Assembly (NCBI GenBank): GCA_964415395.1
Contig: CAYPZU010000001.1
Span: 25,341-89,340, forward strand
Length of the DNA: 64,000 bases
Reading direction: 5' to 3'
Source of the DNA: CAYPZU01 sp964415395
GTDB taxonomy: Bacteria > Chlamydiota > Chlamydiia > Chlamydiales > SM23-39
Part shown: positions 49,742-57,556 of the stretch, piece after piece
Layout of the letters: each line of letters opens with the position of its first letter
How positions within the stretch are numbered: position 1 is the first letter of the stretch
The notes under the pieces: generated by a model
What the model was told of the DNA's origin: nothing
Database searches by the model: none
Seen by the model: the letters and a program-made list of their open reading frames with translations, nothing else
Position numbers and translations under genes: made by a program

Positions 49742-50530
49742 TTAGAGAGAGATTCCTTCGTTCGAACAGCTATTATAGATCATAGAACTCAAATCGCCCG
49801 AACCGCCCGATTCGCCGACAGCCTGAAGAGCTGCAAGGAATTTCGTCGGATCGGCTCCGTTCGCCAGTGTCGCGAGCGAAGATCCGCCGACTGTAGTTGG
49901 GGTGTTCAGCAAACTGACAATATTCGTCAGGTATCCGTCGGTCACGCCGGAAGAATCGGCAATCACTTTTTTTACGTCAGCTTGAACAAGCGCGGCCAAT
50001 GCAGCCACAGCAGCAGGGTCTGACACTCCCTTCTGAGCCTCATTGAAGAGCTGAAGATCTTTATAAAGAAGTTGAATATCGGCAGCGATCGGTTTTCCCT
50101 GATCCCCTTTTTGAGAACCATACGGATTTAAGGCTTCGTAGAGAGCGCTTGACGTGTTGATAGACGCTCCGCCTGTGCTCATGAAATAATTTACAGCAGC
50201 AGCAACCTTGGTCGCATCATTATACTCCTGGCAGCCTTGTAAAAGAGTCGTTCCAGACATATCGATCGGCGCCTGGAGAGCTTCCCACACTTTATAGGCC
50301 TGCGTCCCAATAGCTGGCGCTGTCCCGTTAAAATAGGCGCCGAGAGCGTTCACGTCCTGCATCACGACTTCCGTATTCAGCGGGCTGGGGTTAGATTTGT
50401 ATTGCTGCATGGCTTCCCAGGCCGCATCGACTAATTTAATGAAGGTTGGATCGGTGTCAGGATCGACCCCCGCGCCGAGAGCTGCGTTGCGAGCTTGCGT
50501 GAAATAGCACTGAATTTGATTAACATTCAT
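49742..50530 (-). CDS. Low-charge Ala/Ser/Thr-rich protein, unknown
   Basis: Function unknown. The 262-residue product has few Lys or Arg and a high content of Ala, Gly, Ser, Thr and Asn, with no signal peptide and no membrane segment. Helical repeats around ALYEALNP, AVAALAALVQADVKKVI and FLAALQAVGESGG suggest an all-helical secreted protein. It stands alone with its own AT-rich promoter region, a TAGGT ribosome site and a strong terminator, so it is probably well expressed independently of its neighbours. Type III or other non-classical secretion would fit but is not shown. Confidence 0.68.
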   Translation of the reverse strand: MNVNQIQCYFTQARNAALGAGVDPDTDPTFIKLVDAAWEAMQQYKSNPSPLNTEVVMQDVNALGAYFNGTAPAIGTQAYKVWEALQAPIDMSGTTLLQGCQEYNDATKVAAAVNYFMSTGGASINTSSALYEALNPYGSQKGDQGKPIAADIQLLYKDLQLFNEAQKGVSDPAAVAALAALVQADVKKVIADSSGVTDGYLTNIVSLLNTPTTVGGSSLATLANGADPTKFLAALQAVGESGGSGDLSSMIYNSCSNEGISL

Positions 50531-50562
50531 ATTACCTACCCTAGTTATTATTATTTAGCTTA

Positions 50563-50568
50563 ATTATA
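50563..50568 (-). promoter_or_regulatory. TATAAT -10 box of the 49742-50530 gene
   Basis: Minus-strand TATAAT (plus ATTATA at 50563-50568) lies 33 bases before the ATG, inside a 155-base stretch that is far more AT-rich than its surroundings. No convincing -35 hexamer is visible. Confidence 0.45.
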
Positions 50569-50685
50569 TCATCCCGATATTAAAAAATCATTAACCTCAC
50601 AAAACACTGCAATAGAATTACTTGCATATACTTATAAATCACTAAGAAGCAATGTTTTACGAAAATAATTACAAGTAATTGACTT

Positions 50686-52359
50686 TTAGGGCTTTACGTA
50701 TTGAGGGTAGTGAGGCACCCAGACCCTTTCGCGGATCCGCTTTTCAATCGTCTCAGGGGGGAGAGAAGAGACCTTCTCCTGATGGGCTTTTCTCCCTACC
50801 TCCAAAGCGATCCGCTGGCTCACCTCTCTCACCTCCTGGATGGGAGGGAAAAGGGGCGCCGCAGGATCTTTGAGGGCGGGCGACTGGGCGGCCAGGGCGT
50901 GCGCCGCGGCCAAGAGCATTCCGTCGGTGATCTGGCGCGCTTCGGCAGCCAGAGCCCCCAGCCCCAGTCCTGGAAATATATAGACGTTGTTGCACTGGGC
51001 AACCTGGTAGGTCTTTCCCTTGAAATGGACAGGCTGGAAGGGGCTGCCGGTAGCGAACACCGCCTTTCCGTCGGTCCATTCGAGGAGCTCCTGCGGAGTG
51101 CACTCGGCTTTCGATGTAGGATTGGAAAGAGGAAAGACGATCGGCCTTTCCTGGTATTTCTGCATCTCCTGGATCGCTTCCCTGGTGAAAGCGCCAGCCT
51201 GGGCGCAGACGCCGATCAGAACGGAAGGTTTTGCATTCCGGATCACGTCGAGGAGAGAAATGTACTGCAGGTTCTCGATATTCCAGTCTTTGATCGCGCT
51301 CTGCGGCTGCATATAGGCTCTCTGGCCGTTCATGATCGCAGGGCTATTAAAATGGATCAACCCCTCTCTATCGATCAGATAAATCCTCTGTCTCGCCTCT
51401 TCCGGGGGAATCCCTTCGCCGATCAGCGCCTGAGTCAAAATGTCAGCGATGCCGGTTCCAGCCGAACCGCCGCCCAAGATGGCAATCCGCTGCTCTTTCA
51501 GATGCTGCTTCGTCGCCTTTAAAGCCGCTACGATCCCGGCTAAAAGAACCGCCGCAGTCCCCTGAATATCATCATTGAACGATAGAACTTCGCTCCGGTA
51601 TTTTTTCAAGACTCTCCGGGCGTTCTCTTTGCCAAAATCTTCCCACTGGAGCAGCGCTTTAGGATACCGCTTTTTCAGCGCTTTGACGAACCGGTCGATA
51701 AACGCATCGTATTCGGCCCCGCCGATCCGCTCATGGCGCCAGCCGAGATAGATCTGGTCTTTTAGAAGATCGGGATTGTTCGTTCCCACATCGAGCAGGA
51801 TCGGAAGGGTTTTGGATGGATGGAACCCGCCGAAGAGGGTATAAAGGCTCAGTTTGCCGACGGGAATCGTCATTCCTCCGATCCCTAAATCGCCGAGACC
51901 TAAAATCCGCTCCCCGTCGGTTACGACGACGACGTCGACTTCATCCTGCGGGTATCTTTCGAAGATCTCCTCGATCTTCTCTTTGATCGGATACGAGATG
52001 TAGAGGCCTCTCTGCTGGAAATAGATCGAGCTGTAATGGATCGCCGCCTCGCCAACAGTGGGCGTATAGATGAGAGGGAGCATTTCGGCCGGATGCCGGT
52101 CGAGGAACTGGTAGAAAAGCAGCTCGTTCCGGTTCATCAGGTTCATCAAAAAGTCGTACTTGCCCAAAGGGGTCCGCTTTTTGGAAAAATTCAGGTAGGC
52201 CCTCTCGAGCTGATCTTCGACAGAAGAGACGCGGCTCGGGATGAGTCCGTGGAGTCCGAGGTCGTCCCGCTCTTTTTGCGTAAAGGCGGTCCCTTTATTC
52301 AAAAGAGGAGTGTTGAGGATTTCCTGGGGAGACAGGTTAATCTTGACGGTTTCGACCAT
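50686..52359 (-). CDS. NAD-dependent malic enzyme (decarboxylating malate dehydrogenase)
   Basis: The 557-residue product is the long SfcA/MaeA type. Landmarks are LPLIYTPTVGEA, DGERILGLGDLGIGGM, the catalytic Lys region GKLSLYTLFGG, NDDIQGTAAVLLAG with the metal-binding Asp, the nucleotide fold ILGGGSAGTGIADI, VFPLSNPTSKAECTP and FPGLGLG. It converts malate to pyruvate and CO2 with NAD+ or NADP+, feeding dicarboxylates into pyruvate metabolism, which suits an organism that takes dicarboxylates from a host. It is last in the minus-strand set HD hydrolase, NTT-like carrier, SH2-like protein, malic enzyme. Confidence 0.96.
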   Translation of the reverse strand: MVETVKINLSPQEILNTPLLNKGTAFTQKERDDLGLHGLIPSRVSSVEDQLERAYLNFSKKRTPLGKYDFLMNLMNRNELLFYQFLDRHPAEMLPLIYTPTVGEAAIHYSSIYFQQRGLYISYPIKEKIEEIFERYPQDEVDVVVVTDGERILGLGDLGIGGMTIPVGKLSLYTLFGGFHPSKTLPILLDVGTNNPDLLKDQIYLGWRHERIGGAEYDAFIDRFVKALKKRYPKALLQWEDFGKENARRVLKKYRSEVLSFNDDIQGTAAVLLAGIVAALKATKQHLKEQRIAILGGGSAGTGIADILTQALIGEGIPPEEARQRIYLIDREGLIHFNSPAIMNGQRAYMQPQSAIKDWNIENLQYISLLDVIRNAKPSVLIGVCAQAGAFTREAIQEMQKYQERPIVFPLSNPTSKAECTPQELLEWTDGKAVFATGSPFQPVHFKGKTYQVAQCNNVYIFPGLGLGALAAEARQITDGMLLAAAHALAAQSPALKDPAAPLFPPIQEVREVSQRIALEVGRKAHQEKVSSLPPETIEKRIRERVWVPHYPQYVKP

Positions 52360-52390
52360 GCCCTCTTCATCCCCGATTTTCGATTTGGAG

Positions 52391-52807
52391 TCAAGCGAGG
52401 TTCAAGGGCGCCCCGCGGCCCCTGGATCTAACAGGGGTGTTTTTCACTCTCGCATCGAGCGAGAAAAGAGGCTTGTTGTAAAGAACAGAGCGCGGCGGCG
52501 GTGGGAGGATTGGAACTGGAGTGATGGCCTTGACCTGAGACGGCCAGACATACGCTCTATACGTTTTAAGGAAGCGCTCGAAAGTAGGATAGGAATGGGT
52601 TCCTGAACGAAAAATATTCCCTGCAGCTTCAACGGTTTTAATGTAGGGAAGTCCTTCCATATCGTTAAAAATGACCACATATGTATTTGCGGCGCTTCCT
52701 TGCTTGATGACCATTTCCCCTTCCTTCAATTTTCTCAAGCAGTCGATGGGGAGTTCTTGCGTAACACGATAATATTTCTGGTAATTGCCAAAGAGAGACG
52801 CAGACAT
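52391..52807 (-). CDS. Small SH2-like protein with Pro-rich tail
   Basis: The 138-residue product follows the SH2 pattern over residues about 10-88: a helix PIDCLRKL, a strand GEMVIKQGS in the place of the GxFLVRxS motif, then TYVVIFND, GLPYIKTVEAAGNIFRSG (betaD and following), and a final helix FERFLKTYRAYV. The phosphotyrosine-binding Arg would be replaced by Lys. A tail with PVPILPPPPRS could bind SH3 domains. An AAGGA ribosome site overlaps the stop of the NTT-like gene. SH2 domains are eukaryotic signalling modules, known in some Legionella effectors. The assignment is pattern-based and unverified; otherwise the protein is a hypothetical. Confidence 0.5.
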   Translation of the reverse strand: MSASLFGNYQKYYRVTQELPIDCLRKLKEGEMVIKQGSAANTYVVIFNDMEGLPYIKTVEAAGNIFRSGTHSYPTFERFLKTYRAYVWPSQVKAITPVPILPPPPRSVLYNKPLFSLDARVKNTPVRSRGRGAPLNLA

Positions 52808-52815
52808 GGAAATCC

Positions 52816-54051
52816 TTATTTTAAAAGAGGCGCTGGAGCGTATTTTTTAAACATGATGACGACGAGAGCCATCCACGCGATGAAAACCGCAGAGGAAAAG
52901 GCGCTGACGCAAGTGAGAAGCAAAGGACCGGCGATCGCCTGAAGACCAAGGACGCAAAGGGAAACGGCCGCTTTGGAAGTTCGGTAGGCGAACACGTCGA
53001 TCACCGCTTTGGCCCGGAACTTTTCGTCGAGCTTCAGCGGCACGTAGAGCATCTCCCGGAGGATGCCGAAGAGGGAAAAATCAACCGACTTGACGAAAAC
53101 GAAAGAGCACATGGCGATCCCAAAGGTCGGCATGAACCACGAAACGATCCCAGTTGCAGAAAGAAAGAGCGGAATGAAAAAGTGGCTTCTCCGGACGCCG
53201 AGGAATTGGATCAGGAGGAACCCGCCGATGAACTGGAAGAGGGCGCTAACCAGATTCGTAAGCCCGATCAGCCGTCCATACACTTCGGTCCGCAAATCCT
53301 TGTCGGCTACATTGAGTTCGAGATGGGCGTTGAAGAGGTATTCGACGAGGCCCACCGAAACCTGCATAAAGACGACGAGCAGAAGGATAGAGATCAGAAA
53401 AGGAGATCTCCGGATCAGGGCGAACCCCTCCCCTGCCCCCGTGTTTTGGCTCAGGTCCTCTTTGAATGATTCGGGTTTCACTCCGCTGCGCTGGAACGCC
53501 ATCTTATAGGCGAACATCAGCACGATGTACAGCGGAAGCGTCGCAAAAAGGAGCTGTTCCGAGCCGATCTCGACCGCGAAAAATCCCGATAGAAAGCTTC
53601 CCAAAATGGTTCCCAGCGTTCCCATGCCGAAAATCAGCCCGTAAAGAGCTTTCGCGCTGGACGAAGGGATCGTGCTGTGGATCATCGACCAGAGCTGCTT
53701 GAACATCAAAAGGATATAGATATCTTTCCAGGCGTACTGGAAAAAGATGAGCTGGGGCCATTTAGACAAAGTGAGAGCGCAGAAGGTATTGATCCCGATC
53801 GTCGCGGCGGCCAGATAGAAGATAAACCGAAGCGGGCCGATTTTCGGGAGGGCCTTATTGTAGAGATAGATCACGAACAGATTCAGCGGGGCCGTGGCAA
53901 GCCAGACCCAAGGATAGGCTTTCGATGAAAAAGCGGTTAAAAAGAGGGCATTGCTCGCAGGACGGGTGATTCCATATTCGGCCGCGATCGCCATTCCGCA
54001 AAGCATAGCAAAAAATACGAAGAGTTTTTCCGTGCGGGAGAGAGAGCTCAT
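52816..54051 (-). CDS. NTT/TLC-like (ATP/ADP translocase-related) transporter
   Basis: The 411-residue product starts at the ATG at 54051, which overlaps the HD hydrolase stop (ATGA); an ATG at 54060 is possible. Eleven or twelve helices lead to the sequence LDEKFRAKAVIDVFAYRTSKA, which closely resembles the C-terminal signature of nucleotide transporters of chlamydiae, rickettsiae and plastids. It is shorter than classic Npt1 (about 500 residues), and the N-terminal charged motif is reduced, so it may be a divergent member carrying another nucleotide or cofactor. Coupling to a dNTPase-like hydrolase supports a nucleotide substrate. Location: inner membrane. Confidence 0.7.
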   Translation of the reverse strand: MSSLSRTEKLFVFFAMLCGMAIAAEYGITRPASNALFLTAFSSKAYPWVWLATAPLNLFVIYLYNKALPKIGPLRFIFYLAAATIGINTFCALTLSKWPQLIFFQYAWKDIYILLMFKQLWSMIHSTIPSSSAKALYGLIFGMGTLGTILGSFLSGFFAVEIGSEQLLFATLPLYIVLMFAYKMAFQRSGVKPESFKEDLSQNTGAGEGFALIRRSPFLISILLLVVFMQVSVGLVEYLFNAHLELNVADKDLRTEVYGRLIGLTNLVSALFQFIGGFLLIQFLGVRRSHFFIPLFLSATGIVSWFMPTFGIAMCSFVFVKSVDFSLFGILREMLYVPLKLDEKFRAKAVIDVFAYRTSKAAVSLCVLGLQAIAGPLLLTCVSAFSSAVFIAWMALVVIMFKKYAPAPLLK

Positions 54052-55358
54052 GAGGACCATTTCTCGAGGAAGTCGACCAGCTCCAGATCCCTCTCGGGGG
54101 ATACATAGACCCAATTCGCTTTCTTCGATGGGACTTTGAGCAGAAGATCGGAACAGTCGCGCGCTTTCTGGATGATGACGTGGCGCCGCGATACGGGGAA
54201 GCAAAGCCGGTCGGGAGGGGCTTCCGATTTGTGGAACTCCCAGTCGATCTCGGCGTCGGTCAGCTTCATCTTCGCCTTGAACTCTTTCAGGTCTTTCTCC
54301 GTCAGCGCGTCAGGAAGCGCGATGGCGCGGAACCGATGCTGGCGGAAAATAACGCATTTCGCGTCGGCATGGCCGGGAAGCTTGGGATCTTTCGCCGCCT
54401 TGTTCAAAGCTGAGATGACATCCGTGTCGCTGATCGACAAAAACTCATCGACGCTCTGCAGCGGCTGCTTCGAATAGTTCGCCTTCATGAATCTGCGCAG
54501 GTGGAAGTTGTAGGCTTTCACCGACGAATACTGGTAAATCCTCCGGTGCATGAAGTGGCGGGCCAGAAGGAGCGCCTCGCACGATTCCAAGCCGTTTTCG
54601 TCGATTCCGAGCTGCAGTTCGTCAGCCCCCTTGTCGGCGCTGGGCAGAATTCGGAGCATTTCGATCAGCTGGTGGTAGTCGAAGAGTCCATAGGCAACGC
54701 CTGTGCTTTTGGCATCCCGCAGCAGATAGTCGATCCGGTCGGCGCCGAAAAAGTCGCCGGTGATCAGCTCCGAGACAATCCGCTCCCAGGGAGTCAATGT
54801 TTTGCCCGTCAGCTCCTGGTATTTCTTCTCTCCGATCGAGATCTTTTTAATATCTTCGACGATATCCCGCTCGATCACATCTTCGAGATAGGAGGGGTGT
54901 TTCCTCAGCTTGTCCCAGACCGGCTCGAGGTGGGGGCTCTCGATCACTTTCACAGTCCATTGCTCGTGGCCGACCGGACCTAAAATATCCTTTTCCGCCA
55001 CATGGGAAAAAGGCAGATGCCCGAGGTCGTGGCAGAGGGCCGCCATCCGGAGAACCCGTTTCCAATAGAGGTAATCGGACGACCCCTTTCTGGGGACGAA
55101 GTGGAACACGTCGGGCCTGACCGATTTGCAGATCTTGTCGAACATGAGGGTCGCCAGCGCCATCACCCCGAGCGAGTGCTCAAAACGGGTGTGGGTGGCC
55201 CCCGGATAGACCAGGTAGGCGATCCCGAGCTGGTGGATATAATGGAGCCGCTGGAACGGGAGCGAGTCAATGAGTTCCTTTTCGAACTCATCAAACGGAA
55301 TGAACCCGTGGACCGAATCGTAGATTTTTTTGTCTGCGTACAGGAAATCTTTTACCAT
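54048..55358 (-). CDS. HD-domain phosphohydrolase, SAMHD1/dGTPase-like
   Basis: The 436-residue product has the family opening DSVHGFIPFDEFEKELID, then FQRLHYIHQLG, the metal-binding HTRFEHSLGV, and the HD pair in CHDLGHLPFSH, followed by DFFGADRIDYLLRDA. It hydrolyses dNTPs to deoxynucleosides and triphosphate, or acts on related nucleotides, by family precedent. The C-terminal 130 residues are less conserved. It is the first gene of a minus-strand set and overlaps the NTT-like carrier by ATGA. Location: cytosol. Confidence 0.88.
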   Translation of the reverse strand: MVKDFLYADKKIYDSVHGFIPFDEFEKELIDSLPFQRLHYIHQLGIAYLVYPGATHTRFEHSLGVMALATLMFDKICKSVRPDVFHFVPRKGSSDYLYWKRVLRMAALCHDLGHLPFSHVAEKDILGPVGHEQWTVKVIESPHLEPVWDKLRKHPSYLEDVIERDIVEDIKKISIGEKKYQELTGKTLTPWERIVSELITGDFFGADRIDYLLRDAKSTGVAYGLFDYHQLIEMLRILPSADKGADELQLGIDENGLESCEALLLARHFMHRRIYQYSSVKAYNFHLRRFMKANYSKQPLQSVDEFLSISDTDVISALNKAAKDPKLPGHADAKCVIFRQHRFRAIALPDALTEKDLKEFKAKMKLTDAEIDWEFHKSEAPPDRLCFPVSRRHVIIQKARDCSDLLLKVPSKKANWVYVSPERDLELVDFLEKWSS

Positions 55359-55442
55359 AGACCCTCTAATCCCCCATTATCCCCGATCGGCCCATTTTCG
55401 AACAGGATTCCCCAAACTCGAGCCAGGCAATCCCGACAGAGA

Positions 55443-55750
55443 TAAGAAATTACAGGATGCGGCTCGCGTTGCGAGCCTATAGGATCAGGCATGATAAACA
55501 GGATAAAAAAAATATTTCACCCGAATAAAGGAGCCGCCGGGCGCAAACGGAGTTTGCAGCTGCGCCAACGGCGCTGCCAGCCTCAATTCTTGAGGCTGAA
55601 CCCGGCGGCTCTTATTTTAATATCCTGTCTATCCTTAGGCTCGCATAGCGAGCCGTCATCCTGTCCATCCTGTTAATTCTTATCTCAGCCGGGCCTGCTC
55701 CGCCGCATCCTGTTATTTCTATTCTTAGCCATGATCCTCCCCATCCTGTT
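55443..55750. repeat. Second palindrome-mosaic element with CAGGAT flanks (family B)
   Basis: The 395-base gap holds no gene. Two hairpins, GGCTCGC-GTT-GCGAGCC (55462-55478) and GGCTCGC-ATA-GCGAGCC (about 55639-55655), are flanked by CAGGAT/ATCCTG words. Between them a core is bounded by GAGCCGCCGGG (55531-55541) and CCCGGCGGCTC (55601-55611). It contains GCAAAC-GGA-GTTTGC, GCGCC-AAC-GGCGC and AGCCTCAA-TTC-TTGAGGCT. The same three modules occur in another order at 28248-28302. Confidence 0.85.
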
Positions 55751-55754
55751 ATTC

Positions 55755-56765
55755 TTAGTCGGGGCGGGGCTTGCTCTCATGGATGTAGGAAGCTGTCACC
55801 TGGACGAACTCGGCTTTGCGCTGCATCTCCTTGATGCTCCGGGCGCCGCCATAGGTCATGCCGCTTCGAATGCCCCCCAGGATGTTCGCGATCAACTCTT
55901 CGGCCGTCCCAGAGACAGGACCCCAGAAATCGATCCCTTCGGCGACTGTCTTGGCCTTGAGCCCGCCATAGAAATCGGTCTGGAAATCAGCTGACGCCTG
56001 CCCGCGGAATTTAGCCTCGAGTCCCGATGGGTATTTGTCCGTCTTCCGCTTGGGGGACGCCGACTCTTTGGTCTGAGCGAAAAGCTTGCCGATCATGACG
56101 GTGCTGGCTCCGGCGGCGAGCGCCAGAACGACGTCGCGGCTGGTGCGGATTCCTCCGTCGGCGATCAGCGGCACGCGGAGCTTCTCGGCGATCCGGGCGC
56201 AGTCCTGCACTGCGCTGAACTGGGGCACGCCGAATCCTGTCACCATCCGGGTCGTGCAGGCGGCGCCGGGGCCTACGCCCACTTTGACGGCATCGGCTCC
56301 CGCATTCACCAGGTCGTGATAGGCCATCGCGGTGCAGACGTTGCCTGCGATGATCTCTTTATCCGGATGGGTTTTCTTCAGCTCCTCGATATGGCGGAAC
56401 ATCCGATCCGAGTGGCCGTGGGCGACGTCGATGCACGCGCCGAGCGCGCCGAGATCGAGCAGCTTGCGCGTCTCGTCGAGCTTCAGGATGCCGCACGAGA
56501 TAAATGTTTTATCTTTGAATTTCTTCACCCATTCGACCTGCTCTTCGAAGGGAGTGAAGCGGTGGAAGATCGGAATCGAGCCTTGCGAAATGAGGATCTC
56601 CGCCAGCTCTGCGCTGACCACCGTGTCCATGTTGGCGGCGAGCAGTGGAATCGCGAGTTTGAGTTTTTTCGTCAGCCAGCTCTCCAGCGAAGGCTCCGTC
56701 CGGGACGGGATGTTGTTGAACTGGGGCACAAGGGCGACGTCGTCGTAGGTCAAAGCATGGCGCAT
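55755..56765 (-). CDS. IMPDH/GMP reductase family, probably GMP reductase
   Basis: The 336-residue TIM-barrel protein has LTYDDVALVPQF at the start, the catalytic Cys loop VGVGPGAACTTRMVTGFGVPQ, and phosphate-binding LIADGGIRTSRDV. The GGARSIKEMQ near the end is shared with IMP dehydrogenase. It lacks the CBS pair inserted in most IMP dehydrogenases. The Thr-Gly-x-Gly-x-Pro-Gln-x-Ser-Ala-Val run after the Cys is closer to GMP reductase, which turns GMP into IMP. A CBS-less IMP dehydrogenase remains possible. An AGAGGA ribosome site precedes the ATG. Confidence 0.85.
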   Translation of the reverse strand: MRHALTYDDVALVPQFNNIPSRTEPSLESWLTKKLKLAIPLLAANMDTVVSAELAEILISQGSIPIFHRFTPFEEQVEWVKKFKDKTFISCGILKLDETRKLLDLGALGACIDVAHGHSDRMFRHIEELKKTHPDKEIIAGNVCTAMAYHDLVNAGADAVKVGVGPGAACTTRMVTGFGVPQFSAVQDCARIAEKLRVPLIADGGIRTSRDVVLALAAGASTVMIGKLFAQTKESASPKRKTDKYPSGLEAKFRGQASADFQTDFYGGLKAKTVAEGIDFWGPVSGTAEELIANILGGIRSGMTYGGARSIKEMQRKAEFVQVTASYIHESKPRPD

Positions 56766-56827
56766 AAAAATCCTCTGGGAAATTCAACCCTTTATTGTAA
56801 TCCCTCCGCAATTTAAAATCTTGTTCA

Positions 56828-57556
56828 ATGATCAGTGTCTGCATTCTGACGAAAAATTCGGCCGCCTCATTGGGAAAAACGCTTGATTCCGTGCGCCCGT
56901 TTTCCGAAGTTCTGCTGCTCGACAACGGCTCCACAGACAACACCCTCGCCATCGCTTCGGCTTACCCGAATGTGAAAATCCATCAATCTCCCTTCGTGGG
57001 GTTCGGCCCGCTGCGCAACAAAGCGGCTGCGCTCGCCTCCCACGACTGGATCCTTGCCATCGACAGCGATGAAATCGTCTCTCCCGCCCTCGCCTCTGAA
57101 ATATTCGCTCTCCGACTCGACGGCGCTTACCTGATCCCGCGCCACAATTTTTACAACGGGAAGAGAATCCGCGGCTGCGGGTGGGATCCCGAGGCAGTCG
57201 TACGGCTTTACAATCGGCAGCAAACCCGCTACTCCGACGCCGCCGTACATGAAGCGCTCCTCGTCCCGCCCCACGAAGCCATCCGGCTCAAATCCCCGCT
57301 GCTCCACACGCCTTACCGCTCGACTTCCGATTTTCTCGCCAAAATGGAACACTATTCGACCCTCTTCGCGCGGCAATATGCAGGAAAAAGAAAGTCTTCC
57401 TTCGCGAAAGCCCTCGGCCACGGGGCGTTCGCCTTTTTTAGAAGCTACCTGCTGAAGCGGGGATGGCTTTGCGGCAAAGAGGGATTTATTATTTCGTTTT
57501 ACAACGGATCGACTGCGTTTTATAAGTATCTTAAACTGGCCGAGGCGAACCAATGA
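56828..57556 (+). CDS. Family 2 glycosyltransferase (LPS core type, WaaE/KdtX-like)
   Basis: A GT-A enzyme of 242 residues. It has the GT2 opening ISVCILTKNSA, LLLDNGSTDNT (donor-binding Asp), LRNKAAALASHDWILAIDSDEIV with the D-x-D-type metal site, and VRLYNRQQTRY in the acceptor part. The C-terminus carries a basic, aromatic, amphipathic region that could touch the membrane. Relatives add a glucose to the lipopolysaccharide inner core. It is divergent from the GMP reductase gene and overlaps the dehydrogenase start by ATGA. The sugar donor is not determinable. Confidence 0.88.
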   Translation: MISVCILTKNSAASLGKTLDSVRPFSEVLLLDNGSTDNTLAIASAYPNVKIHQSPFVGFGPLRNKAAALASHDWILAIDSDEIVSPALASEIFALRLDGAYLIPRHNFYNGKRIRGCGWDPEAVVRLYNRQQTRYSDAAVHEALLVPPHEAIRLKSPLLHTPYRSTSDFLAKMEHYSTLFARQYAGKRKSSFAKALGHGAFAFFRSYLLKRGWLCGKEGFIISFYNGSTAFYKYLKLAEANQ

